This document shows positions 16,141 to 28,136 of a stretch of 64,000 nt of DNA, one piece after another (positions within the stretch are counted from its first letter, which is position 1; the number at the start of each line of letters is the position of its first letter). The notes under the pieces are model-generated. The model did not search any database, was not told the DNA's origin, and worked only from the letters and a program-made list of their open reading frames with translations. The stretch is from JAGWBD01 sp965220615 (GTDB taxonomy: Bacteria > Chloroflexota > Anaerolineae > Aggregatilineales > Phototrophicaceae), in assembly GCA_965220615.1 (NCBI GenBank), contig CBDCQL010000002.1, positions 496,001-560,000 on the forward strand. Reading direction: 5' to 3'. Made by a program: the position numbers and the translations under genes.

Positions 16141-16828
16141 ATGGCCCTGTGGCGTAACTTTGTCCGTCGTCCTGCGCGGCCCGTCCGACAAGTCCACGGT
16201 CCCGTCCTTCCCGCTCCCAGCGGTCCAGTATGGCGCGTGCGTAGCGCCAGTTGCGTTTGTTATGCTGCACCGCCAGTTGCAGGGCTTCCTGAAGCCAGAA
16301 ATAAGGGTAGCTGGCTTCGGCCTCTTTCAACTGCTCGGCGAGCATCGGCGTGATTGTACCGATGTTGGCCTCGTAGAGACGGAAGAGCCCTGGCCGCTCC
16401 GGCAGGATTGCGGCCGAATGCCGGGCGTGTCCCGCTCGCCAGTGACCCGCATCGAGCCGCGCCAGCAGTTCCCGGCCCGCGGCGCTGTTGAGGACGTAGA
16501 GGGTTTGCTCGTCCTCACCTTTCCCGAAAGTCGCCGCCAGCAGCACGCGCCGCCGCAGCGCGCGACCCAGGGCCCGCTGCAGGGTATCGACAGGCGCTTG
16601 CCCTGGCTCCACTGTTTTCAGCGCTGCCATAAGGTGTTCGTCCGTTTCAAGTTCAGCACCCTGCAAGTAGCGCAGCGGCGCGTCCCTTTGCGCCAGCGCG
16701 CGGCAGCAAAAGAGGATCACTTGCAGCTCGGCCAGGTCATCGATCAGCGGCAGCAATTCGCCGAAGAAGCTTTCAGGCAGGGGCGTATGCCGACTCAAAC
16801 CTTCGCGGAACCCCGGGAAGCTGCGCAT
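16118..16828 (-). CDS. DnaD-like primosome protein
   Basis: A 236-residue cytoplasmic protein whose C-terminal third matches the DnaD/DnaB_2 domain: GLFRLYEANIGTITPMLAEQ (about 150-170), then YFWLQEALQLAVQHNKRNWRYARAILDRW, the conserved YxxxILxxW motif included. The N-terminal part would be the DnaD-like winged-helix/oligomerisation region, less clear by eye. In Bacillus, DnaD works with DnaB and DnaI to load the replicative helicase. Here the gene sits exactly between the helicase gene and a DnaC-like loader gene, which strongly supports the same role. The ATG at 16828 overlaps the helicase stop (TGATG); a GTG one codon earlier is equally possible. Confidence 0.8.
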   Translation of the reverse strand: MRSFPGFREGLSRHTPLPESFFGELLPLIDDLAELQVILFCCRALAQRDAPLRYLQGAELETDEHLMAALKTVEPGQAPVDTLQRALGRALRRRVLLAATFGKGEDEQTLYVLNSAAGRELLARLDAGHWRAGHARHSAAILPERPGLFRLYEANIGTITPMLAEQLKEAEASYPYFWLQEALQLAVQHNKRNWRYARAILDRWEREGRDRGLVGRAAQDDGQSYATGPYAEFIDS

Positions 16829-18192
16829 CACCCTGCGCCAAGATCGACTGGTCGTGCATTGACGTCGCGGAAGCGGGTGACGGCCTTGTCAAAGAACAGG
16901 GAGACCGTGCCGGTGGGGCCGTTGCGGTGTTTGGCGACGATGATGTCCGCCTGACCGGGGATCTCGGTGGCCTCGTTATAGACTTCGTCGCGATACAGAA
17001 ACATGACGATGTCGGCGTCCTGTTCGATGGACCCCGATTCGCGCAGGTCACGCAGTTGCGGCCGCTTGTCCTGCCGCTGTTCCACGGCGCGCGACAGCTG
17101 GGCGGCGGAGAGCAGAGGGATGTTCAGGTCGCGCGCCAGCTCCTTCAGGCTGCGACTGATGAAGCTGATCTCCTGCACGCGATTGTTCTCGTAGGCGCCA
17201 CCGGCGTTCATCAACTGCATGTAGTCGACGATGATCAGGTCGACGCCGGTGCGGAAGTTCATGCGCCGGCATTTGGCGCGCAGTTCGAGGGGGTTAAGGG
17301 CCGGCGTGTCGTCGACGTAAATCTGCAACTCGCCAAGCCGGTCCATGGCTTCCACCAGTCGGCCCTGTTCGTTGGTCGACAACTGGCCGAGGCGCAGCTT
17401 CTGCATGGTAATGCCGGTCTCCATGGAGGCCAGCCGCTGGACGATTTGCTCGCGGTCCATCTCCATGGTGAAGAAGGCCACCCGGCCGCCCTGACGCGCG
17501 ACGAAAAGCAAGACGGAAAGCAGGAAGCTGGTTTTACCCATACCGGGCCTGCCGGCGAAGATGAGCAGGTCCGATTTCTGCATGCCGCCCAGCAGTTGCT
17601 CAATGGCGCGGAATCCGGTCGGCAGGCCAAGCGGCGCGTCGCTGTGGCGGATGAGGTATTCGATGCGCCGGTAGTAGTCCTCAATGATGCTGCTGATGGG
17701 CACCAGTTCGCGTTTTTCGCGGCTCTCGATGGCGCTGAAAATCGACTCTTCGGTCTGCCTGATAACGTCGTCAGTGTTCTGTTTTTCGTCTCGCGCCGCG
17801 CCCTGAATCGTCTCGGCGGCGGCCAGCAGGCGACGGCGCAGGGCGGCGCGTTCCACGATGCGTCCGTAGACCTCGGCATGGACGGACACAGGCGTGTTGT
17901 TTATTAGGCGGACGAGCGAGGCAGTGCCGTCGATGTCCTCGAGATGCCCCAGTTGCGCCAGTTCCTCGCTGACGGTGAGGTAGTCCAGGCTTTCGCTGCG
18001 TTCGGTGATGCGCTGCATCGCCTCCCAGATCCAGCGATGGCGCAGCAGGAAAAAATCGTCCTGTTGCAGGAAGGAGGCGATGTCTACCCAGACTTCGGGG
18101 TTCAGCAGGATGGCGCCAAGAACCGCCTCTTCGGCTTCTGCGCTGAAGGGGATGTTTCGTTCCTGAAAGTCAGCAGGGGGCGAATCAAACAT
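16828..18192 (-). CDS. dnaB: Replicative DNA helicase DnaB
   Basis: A 454-residue hexameric fork helicase. The N-terminal domain begins IPFSAEAEEAVLGAILLNPE (about 15-34) and carries the primase-binding helical bundle. The RecA-like motor has Walker A FAGRPGMGKTSFLL (about 217-230), the FFTMEMDREQIVQRL motif and Walker B DLIIVDYMQLM. The C-terminal LSRAVEQRQDKRPQLRDLRE motif with the arginine finger follows. Length is normal and no intein is present. It is the second gene of the minus-strand operon, 21 bp downstream of the DUF151 gene, and is followed without a gap by the DnaD-like and DnaC-like genes. Confidence 0.97.
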   Translation of the reverse strand: MFDSPPADFQERNIPFSAEAEEAVLGAILLNPEVWVDIASFLQQDDFFLLRHRWIWEAMQRITERSESLDYLTVSEELAQLGHLEDIDGTASLVRLINNTPVSVHAEVYGRIVERAALRRRLLAAAETIQGAARDEKQNTDDVIRQTEESIFSAIESREKRELVPISSIIEDYYRRIEYLIRHSDAPLGLPTGFRAIEQLLGGMQKSDLLIFAGRPGMGKTSFLLSVLLFVARQGGRVAFFTMEMDREQIVQRLASMETGITMQKLRLGQLSTNEQGRLVEAMDRLGELQIYVDDTPALNPLELRAKCRRMNFRTGVDLIIVDYMQLMNAGGAYENNRVQEISFISRSLKELARDLNIPLLSAAQLSRAVEQRQDKRPQLRDLRESGSIEQDADIVMFLYRDEVYNEATEIPGQADIIVAKHRNGPTGTVSLFFDKAVTRFRDVNARPVDLGAG

Positions 18193-18213
18193 GATGGCCT
18201 GAGTCGCGCAATC

Positions 18214-18741
18214 TCAGGCGGGCGCTTGATCATCGTCTTCCAGGTCGTCGAGGTCGAGGGTGTCGAGGAAGTCTTCGAAAACGCCCAGGGTCTCCTCTTC
18301 GCCGCCTTCGCCGGAAGCGCCCAACTCATCCTCAATATCGCCTTCGCGGCGAATGCCGGCCTCGCTCATCACCTCTTCATCGACGTAAATCGGTGAGCGG
18401 GTGCGGACGGCGAGGGCGATGGCATCGCTGGTGCGCGAGTCGATCTCAAGCCGGCGTTCGCCGACCTCGATGACAATCAGTGCGTGGAAAATGTCCTTGC
18501 GCAGGCTGCGAATAACGACGTGCAGCACGCGACCGTCCATGCTGCCGATGATGTTCCGCAGCAAGTCGTGCGTCAGGGGTCGCGGCCGCGCCTTTTCCTG
18601 CAACTCCAGGGTGATGGCGTCCGCCTCGCAGGGGCCGATCCAGACAGGCAAATAACGGTCGCTGTCAGGGTCCAGCAGCACGACGAGGCGCTCCTGTGAC
18701 ATCAGGCTGACACGAATGCTGTCAATCACGACTTCAATCAT
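18214..18741 (-). CDS. Bifunctional nuclease family protein (DUF151)
   Basis: A 175-residue protein starting MIEVVIDSIRVSL at the ATG 18741; a 15-codon upstream extension has no support. The conserved DUF151 core (about 1-130) shows LPVWIGPCEADAITLEL, RPLTHDLLRNII and IDSRTSDAIALAVR, as in the bifunctional DNase/RNase family described in plants and bacteria. The last 45 residues are strongly acidic (DIEDELGASGEGGEEE..., ending DLDDLEDDDQAPA), an extension that may be a protein-interaction tail. It is the first gene of the replication operon, with a near-consensus promoter at 18795-18822. Nuclease activity is inferred from the family only. Confidence 0.85.
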   Translation of the reverse strand: MIEVVIDSIRVSLMSQERLVVLLDPDSDRYLPVWIGPCEADAITLELQEKARPRPLTHDLLRNIIGSMDGRVLHVVIRSLRKDIFHALIVIEVGERRLEIDSRTSDAIALAVRTRSPIYVDEEVMSEAGIRREGDIEDELGASGEGGEEETLGVFEDFLDTLDLDDLEDDDQAPA

Positions 18742-18794
18742 GGGCGCTATTCCGCAACTACGGTCCCGACTGGCGCGCAGCGGCACGCGTTGCG

Positions 18795-18822
18795 ATTATA
18801 CACCCATGCGCACATTCGGCAA
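18795..18822 (-). promoter_or_regulatory. Candidate sigma70 promoter of the DUF151-dnaB operon
   Basis: On the minus strand TTGCCG (18822-18817) and a perfect TATAAT (18800-18795) are separated by 16 bp, about 50 bp before the DUF151 ATG. The hexamers are the same as in the candidate dnaG promoter. The -35 lies inside the first codons of the divergent lipoprotein gene. Confidence 0.6.
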
Positions 18823-19549
18823 TCAACTGAATTGCGTCCTGCCGGTTTCCAGGGCTGTTGGAGGGCCGTTTTTGCCGCTTGTCCTCGCGCTGCTGACCCT
18901 GCTGTCCACACTGGTCGCCTGCGCACCATTCATCGAGCCCGTTACCGGCCTGCGCGGACCGACGCGCAGCGTCCGCGCCGGGCGGGAACTGGTCAACTAC
19001 AGTTTTCACCAGCCGGCGACCTGGGACCTCTTTGACCTTGAGGGAGGTATCGCCCGTGCTGCGCTGGAAGGCAATGCTCTCGTACTGGGCGTCGATGTCG
19101 GCCTTGGCTACCTGACGGCCGGAAACAACGTCACGCACCAGGACGTTCTGATCAACGCGACCGTGCGCCAGACGGAGGGCTTGCTCGGCAATGGCTTTGG
19201 CCTTTTGTGCCGGGCCGACAAGCTGGGCAACGGCTACTGGTTCCTGCTTTCCAGCCGGGGCGAATACAGCATCCAGGTTGCGAGCGCGGTGCGCGAGGAG
19301 CCTTTCCCGCTGGTGCCCTGGCGCTATCACAGCGTCATTCGACAGGGACTGCAGGCCAATGACCTGCGCATTGTCTGCGCGGAAAATTATCTCGCCCTGC
19401 TCATCAACGACGTCTTCGTGGCCGAGGCCTTCGATGACGAGTTTCGTGAGGGAGAGCTGGCGGTGGCGCTGGGCGCAGGCGAGCGTCGGGCAAGCGCCAG
19501 CTTTGATGACATTCGTGTGCGGGTAGCGACGGTCACCGGCAAACGCTAG
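18806..19549 (+). CDS. Putative lipoprotein with concanavalin-like (DUF1080-like) domain
   Basis: A 247-residue protein with a long basic N-terminus, a hydrophobic segment and a lipobox LVAC (about residue 41), so it is predicted to be a membrane-anchored lipoprotein. The mature part reads NYSFHQPATWDLFD, later GFGLLCRADKLGNGYWFLLS and YSIQVA, and ends with a strand FDDIRVRV. That series resembles the beta-sandwich of DUF1080/LamG-type carbohydrate-binding domains, in which a glycan lies on a concave sheet. The start ATG at 18806 is chosen because the upstream extension would read through the divergent promoter region. The stop overlaps the stop of the convergent LysM gene in a shared CTAG. 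Ligand unknown. Confidence 0.65.
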   Translation: MRTFGNQLNCVLPVSRAVGGPFLPLVLALLTLLSTLVACAPFIEPVTGLRGPTRSVRAGRELVNYSFHQPATWDLFDLEGGIARAALEGNALVLGVDVGLGYLTAGNNVTHQDVLINATVRQTEGLLGNGFGLLCRADKLGNGYWFLLSSRGEYSIQVASAVREEPFPLVPWRYHSVIRQGLQANDLRIVCAENYLALLINDVFVAEAFDDEFREGELAVALGAGERRASASFDDIRVRVATVTGKR

Positions 19550-20319
19550 TTGCGGGGCGGGATAAGGATCTCCTGGCCCACTTCAAGGCGGTCCGGGTCC
19601 AGCAAATCGTTGGCGTCGATCAGGGCGCTGGTCGTCCGGCCATAGTTGAGGGCGATGCTGTAAAGCGTGTCGCCGCTGCTGACCACGTGCATACGATAGC
19701 CCTCCGGCAGGCTGGTGACGACGACCAACGGCACCGGGGTATCAGGAGGGGGCAACGGAGTCGGCTCGTCAAAGCGGCCCTGCAACTCCGGGCAACTGGC
19801 GATGACAAGTCGCTGGCCGGGACGAATCATTGTGTTGTTGCGTGAGAGCGAAGGGTTGGCCTCGATCATGGCGTTGACGGTCGAGCCGTTGTCGATGGCA
19901 ATGTCATACAGGGTGTCGCCGCCCAGCACGGTATGGACACATTCCGGGCTGACCTCGTCCACGGTAGGCGGTCTGGGCGTGGGCGTGTGGGTGGGCAGGG
20001 AAAAAGTCGTGAAGCCGGACCCGCCGCCCGCACTCCGGGACGGGATTTCCGGGCCGCCAGGCGTGATGAAACCCGGACCCTGTTCGGCGGCCGACAGGGT
20101 AGGCGTCGCCGGCGCATCGGCCGGCGACGTGGGCGCAATCATGGTGAGGGGCAGGGATGACGTGCCCCTCAGCGTAAGCGCGCGGTCGCTACGGCGGGCG
20201 GGCAGCGGAGTGATTTCCGGCTCGGAGCTCCACGGCGAACCGCCGGCTTCCTGATAGCAGCCGGCGACGGCGTGCACCATGAACAACGCAAGCGCCCGCA
20301 GCAGAAATGCCCGCCGCAT
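19546..20319 (-). CDS. Lipoprotein with two LysM domains
   Basis: A 257-residue protein with a signal sequence MRRAFLLRALALFMVHAVAG and a cysteine (AGC) at residue 21, a likely lipobox. A 90-residue low-complexity Pro/Thr/Ser linker (THTPTPRPPT) leads to two LysM modules. The first is HTVLGGDTLYDIAIDNGSTV ending IRPGQRLVIAS; the second is MHVVSSGDTLYSIALNYGRT ending LEVGQEILIPP. LysM modules bind N-acetylglucosamine-containing glycans such as peptidoglycan, so the protein is probably attached to the cell envelope. T/P-rich linkers of this kind are common in Chloroflexota. It lies 63 bp downstream of the GT39-type gene on the same strand. Confidence 0.85.
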   Translation of the reverse strand: MRRAFLLRALALFMVHAVAGCYQEAGGSPWSSEPEITPLPARRSDRALTLRGTSSLPLTMIAPTSPADAPATPTLSAAEQGPGFITPGGPEIPSRSAGGGSGFTTFSLPTHTPTPRPPTVDEVSPECVHTVLGGDTLYDIAIDNGSTVNAMIEANPSLSRNNTMIRPGQRLVIASCPELQGRFDEPTPLPPPDTPVPLVVVTSLPEGYRMHVVSSGDTLYSIALNYGRTTSALIDANDLLDPDRLEVGQEILIPPRN

Positions 20320-20382
20320 TCCCGATCCTCCACATGCCAACAGCGCCGGTGACGGCAACGTTAACCCGCCGTCGATTCCTGG

Positions 20383-21870
20383 TCAATCCGGCAGGTCTCG
20401 CGTTGGCTGCCGGCATTCGGACTCCTGGCGCCAGGGAGGGTCCAGTTGCCATGCCACATGGTTTTCCTGCCGCCAGGCGAGGTTGACGGCAAAGCCGGCT
20501 CCCCGCAGTGGCTGCAGCCAGGGGTCCAGGTCCTGGTCCGCGGGAGCGGGGAAGTAGCGCGGACCGAATTCACAGAGCCGGGCCGCGTCGCGCGCCAGCG
20601 GCCCCGGATCCGGATACCAGGTCAGGCGTTTGTCACTCCAGACCCCCAGATAGTAGCCCAGTTGCCAGCCTAGCCAGTGGTCGTAGACCACGGTGGCGAT
20701 CGGTTTGGCCGCCAGCCAGGCGCCAAGGTCATCGATGCCGGCATGCGGATCGGGTTCTCGCAGGGGTTGCAACAGGAGCAGGGCGGCCAGAATGGATAGC
20801 AGGGCCAGACGCAGGGAGCGACCCTGCAGGTTCAGGCCAGTCTGCAATCCGGACAGGCATACGTGGAGGCCCCTGGCGCAGAGGGGGTACAACGCGGGTG
20901 TTGCGAGTAACAGATAGCGCCCGTAAAGGGGAATGGCGGGCAATACGTGCAGCACGGTATATGCGCCCGCGAACAGTGCCAGCGGAAGGTTCTCCCGGTG
21001 ATCACTGCGGGAAGACGAGACACTGGCGACTCGTAGAAAGGGCGCGGTGGCTGCCAGCAAGAGCAGCGCGCCGGGCCAGCCAGGCCAGAACAGGGCCGCA
21101 GCGTGGGCTGTCCAGGTCGCAAGGCGGTCTGGTAACCTGGATATCGCGGCCAGCCCGCCCGGATCGTTGTTACTGATCGCCAACACATGAACACCGATGC
21201 CAGGGCGCGCCATGTCCCACAGAAGCAACAGGATGATGCAGGGCGCCAGGGCCAGACCGAAGCGCACGACCACTCGCCAGGAAAAGGGCGTCGAACGGAA
21301 AGCGGCCCAAAGGACCAGGGGCAGTGCCAGCAGCGCCTGGTGTTTGGCGGCGAGAGCGAGACCCAACAGGAATCCGCTCCAGCCCGGTCGATTGCGCAAG
21401 GCGAGCCAGAACGCCGCCGCCAACGCCGTCAGCATCAGGCCATCCGTCAACGCGTTGGCCGACGAAGCGATCAACACGGGCGAACAGGCTGACAGCAACA
21501 GGGCCGCAGTCGGCGTGCCAGGAGAATGGTGCCGGTAAAGATCGCGGGTGAGGGCGTAGATGAGTGGCAACAGCAGAATGCCGGCAAGGGCACCCGGCAC
21601 TCTCGCTGCGAGTTCGGAGGGGCCCAGGGTCACCTGCGCCAACGCGTTGGCGTAGAGCGCCAGTGGCGGCTTGTCCAGGGGGCCGCTGAGCCACCAGTCG
21701 CCCTTGACGGCTGCTGCCCGCGCGAAGGTACTGAAGAACGCTTCATCGGGAGTAAGTCGCTGGTCCAGCACCAGCGCGCCCCAGCGAAACCAGACACCAG
21801 CCAGCAACAGAACGAGCGTCGGAAGTGTCGGGCGATGGCGCCGCCTGCCCTGCGCGGGCGCGTCCTCCAT
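20383..21870 (-). CDS. GT39-type (dolichyl-phosphate-mannose mannosyltransferase-like) membrane protein
   Basis: A 495-residue integral membrane protein with about ten to twelve hydrophobic helices. The first external loop has the acidic motif TPDEAFFSTFARAA (about 40-53) followed by SGPLDKPPLALY. This is the D/E-bearing loop of GT-C enzymes (PMT_2/ArnT/GT39), which transfer sugars from polyprenyl-phosphate carriers. The C-terminal 90 residues are soluble and probably extracytoplasmic. Its ATG at 21870 is 73 bp from the divergent HAD gene. It may share a transcript with the LysM lipoprotein gene downstream. Acceptor and donor sugar cannot be inferred. Confidence 0.8.
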   Translation of the reverse strand: MEDAPAQGRRRHRPTLPTLVLLLAGVWFRWGALVLDQRLTPDEAFFSTFARAAAVKGDWWLSGPLDKPPLALYANALAQVTLGPSELAARVPGALAGILLLPLIYALTRDLYRHHSPGTPTAALLLSACSPVLIASSANALTDGLMLTALAAAFWLALRNRPGWSGFLLGLALAAKHQALLALPLVLWAAFRSTPFSWRVVVRFGLALAPCIILLLLWDMARPGIGVHVLAISNNDPGGLAAISRLPDRLATWTAHAAALFWPGWPGALLLLAATAPFLRVASVSSSRSDHRENLPLALFAGAYTVLHVLPAIPLYGRYLLLATPALYPLCARGLHVCLSGLQTGLNLQGRSLRLALLSILAALLLLQPLREPDPHAGIDDLGAWLAAKPIATVVYDHWLGWQLGYYLGVWSDKRLTWYPDPGPLARDAARLCEFGPRYFPAPADQDLDPWLQPLRGAGFAVNLAWRQENHVAWQLDPPWRQESECRQPTRDLPD

Positions 21871-21943
21871 GCCTGCCCCCCGAGCCCCGTCTGTTCACGT
21901 CCTGGAGATTCAGTATACTACCGGGGCAGTTGCAGGAGCGCGC

Positions 21944-22735
21944 ATGGACCTCGGCGACATCAGGGGAGTGGTCTCGGATATGGACGGCGTGCTGTGGCGG
22001 GGCGATACGCCGCTGCCAGGCCTCGTCCCCTTCTTTTCCCTGTTGCAGGACAGAAAGCTGCCCTGGGTGTTGGCGACCAACAACAGCAGCAAGTCCCGTC
22101 AGGACTACGTGCGCAAGCTGGCTTCCATGGGAGTACCGGATGTGCCCGCCGGAAACATCGTCACGTCCGGCACGGCGACGGCGGCCTGGTTGAGGCGAAG
22201 ATTCGCGCCGGGCACGCGGGTGCATGTCTTTGGCGGTGAGGGTCTGCGCGAAGAGTTGCGCAACGCCGGATTCTGTATCGAGAACAGCGACGTCACCGTG
22301 GTGGTGGCCGGTCTGAATCGCGACTTCAGCTACGAGGACCTGCACCTTGCCAGCACCCTGATAAGGAATGGCGCCTGCTTCGTTGGCACGAACCCGGATA
22401 CCACATTCCCTGCAGCCAACGGCGTCGCTCCCGGCGCGGGCAGTCTGCTGGCGGCGCTGGCGGCGGCCAGTGGCGTTGAGCCAACGATTATCGGCAAACC
22501 TCACCCGCCCATGTTCGAGGCGGCGCTGGAATTGCTGGGCACGGATGCGTCCGAAACCCTGATGATCGGCGACCGCATTAACACAGACATTCTTGGTGCG
22601 GCGCGGGTTGGGATGCGCACGGCGCTGGTGATGACCGGCATCGCCAGCCACGATGATCTCGATGACAGCGCTCCCGGGCCCGACTTAATCTGCGAGTCGC
22701 TCCCTGCACTGACTGTGGCCCTGGCTTCAGACTAA
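21944..22735 (+). CDS. HAD-superfamily hydrolase, NagD-like (IIA subfamily)
   Basis: A 263-residue cytoplasmic phosphatase. Motif I is VVSDMDGVLWRG (nucleophile Asp and Asp+2), motif II VLATNNSSKS, and the motif III lysine lies in IIGKPHPPMFE. Motif IV is LMIGDRINTDILGA. The C2A cap between motifs II and III (about 80-180) assigns it to the NagD/4-nitrophenylphosphatase group, which dephosphorylates sugar phosphates, glycolate phosphate or nucleotides. The ATG at 21944 has AGGAG five bases upstream; the reading frame is open further upstream but runs into the divergent gene. The dead beta-lactamase-like gene follows 11 bp later. Confidence 0.9.
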   Translation: MDLGDIRGVVSDMDGVLWRGDTPLPGLVPFFSLLQDRKLPWVLATNNSSKSRQDYVRKLASMGVPDVPAGNIVTSGTATAAWLRRRFAPGTRVHVFGGEGLREELRNAGFCIENSDVTVVVAGLNRDFSYEDLHLASTLIRNGACFVGTNPDTTFPAANGVAPGAGSLLAALAAASGVEPTIIGKPHPPMFEAALELLGTDASETLMIGDRINTDILGAARVGMRTALVMTGIASHDDLDDSAPGPDLICESLPALTVALASD

Positions 22736-22746
22736 CTTCAGACTAA

Positions 22747-23834
22747 ATGACAGTTCTCAATCTCAACCGGCGCGGCTTCCTGACCCTTCTCGCCGGTGCC
22801 CCCTTCCCTTCGGCGCTTGCGCCACAGCCGTCATTCCAGGCGGACAGGCTGACGCAGGTGCACAGGCGATTGCAGGAAGTCGTGTATGGCCGTCACGTCG
22901 CGCTGGATCTGCGAGCTCTGGATCAGCGTCGCCAGGAACTGTTTCGCATTCAGTTCAATGCGGACCTGTTGTTGCCGGTCGCCAGTTGTTTCAAGGCCTT
23001 TGTCGTGCCCTGGTACTAACTCAACGTCCCTGGCGTGGACTGGGACGACGGGCCGGGGAGCCCTGTCTGGGAAATGGCGGTACACAGCCGCAACTATAAC
23101 ACGGCCGTGGTGCTGGACCAGGTGGCTCGCAACCTGCCGGGCGAAGGCAACGCCATTGAGAAATTCAACGATTTCCTGCTTTCGACAGGCATGAAAAACG
23201 GCATCTACGTGTGGCGTACCGGGCCCACGCGTGAATTCCACGACCAACGATTCCAGCCTTCACGCAGCACGGGATGTGTGGTCCGGCCGGGCGAACGTCA
23301 GATTCCGATCCTCAACGTGTTCACCGCCAGCGACCTGGCGAACGGCTATGATTTCCTGCTTCGCGGTGACCCGTACCGCAGTGGTCGAGGCGTGGAGATT
23401 GCCCTGGAACAGGCCCGAACGCTGCTTGGACAATTCGGAAAAGGGCCTGCAGTCCTGGCTACGTCGGCAAGCATGGCTCCATTTGGCCGAGTGACATTCC
23501 GACCGGTTTCGTCCTGAATGGCGCCGGTCTTGTCAGGATCGGCGATCTGCATTTCATCGTGGCCTTTATGTCGGTGGCGGAATCCTGGAAAGATGTCGTG
23601 GCGGCCCTGCGCGAGGTTTTCCTTCAGGCCGTTCTTTTGGAGCAGGCAATGCGCCCGGCGCCGGCCAAACCCTTCCGGCGCCTTCAGGGCCAGGCCCGCG
23701 CCGCGGATGCGCAGCCCTTGACCGGGTCGCAGGGGTCGTGTACACTTTTGCCACAGCCACAAACAACCGGATTTCACAGGATCCACTGCATCCAGATTGA
23801 AATCGGCGCAACCGAAATGACGTTATCGCGTTGA
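22747..23834 (+). pseudogene. Beta-lactamase-like serine hydrolase, inactivated
   Basis: Three pieces make up one class-A-like serine hydrolase. The first (22747-23019) has a Tat/Sec-like signal (NRRGFLTLLAGAP) and the SxxK motif ASCFKAF, then stops at an in-frame TAA (23017-23019). The same frame continues directly as NVPGVDWDDGPGSPVWEMAV and holds HSRNYNTA (the SxN motif). Between about 23400 and 23460 the frame must shift by one base, after which YVGKHGSIWPSDIPTGF (the KTG-like KHG motif) and LHFIVAFMSVAESWKD continue to a stop at 23834. The last 40 codons after MRPAPAKP look unconserved, and the rpoB promoter lies inside them. All three catalytic motifs survive in order, so inactivation appears recent. 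Confidence 0.75.
23718..23746 (+). promoter_or_regulatory. Candidate sigma70 promoter of rpoB
   Basis: TTGACC (23718-23723) and TACACT (23741-23746) are separated by exactly 17 bp, matching consensus at five and four of six positions. Transcription would start near 23753, giving a leader of about 147 nt before the rpoB GTG. Confidence 0.55.
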
Positions 23835-23843
23835 CCGGAGCCG

Positions 23844-23859
23844 AAAGGCTGCGGCCTTT
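23844..23859 (+). other. Small hairpin in the rpoB leader
   Basis: AAAGGC and GCCTTT pair around a TGCG loop, 41 bp before the rpoB start. It could be a weak attenuator, an RNA-stability element or chance. No T-run follows. Confidence 0.25.
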
Positions 23860-23899
23860 GTGTTCGCGTATTGGCAAGTAATGCCCGGGGGCAAGGCCA

Positions 23900-28033
<4,134 letters not shown>

Positions 28034-28057
28034 CGCTCCACGGTGAGAACCGGTAAC

Positions 28058-28084
28058 GCCGACCGAGGGCTGAACGCGGTCGGC
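28058..28084 (+). terminator. Hairpin after rpoB, possible terminator
   Basis: GCCGACCG (28058-28065) and CGGTCGGC (28077-28084) form a perfect 8-bp stem with an 11-base loop, 25 bp after the rpoB stop. No T-run follows, so it may slow rather than end transcription into glyQS. Confidence 0.4.
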
Positions 28085-28136
28085 CTGCTGTGACATGGCG
28101 GCGTCTCCTCAGGATCAGGACAAGACAGGGACGACC

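Noticed and set aside
18789..18805. A leaderless promoter for the plus-strand lipoprotein (TTATAC just before the ATG)
   Set aside because: There is no -35, the spacing to the ATG is too short, and the same bases are better explained as TATAAT on the minus strand.
21912..21919. AGTATACT palindrome as a shared -10 for the divergent GT39-type and HAD genes
   Set aside because: No acceptable -35 is found at 15-19 bp on either side, so only the -10 resemblance remains.
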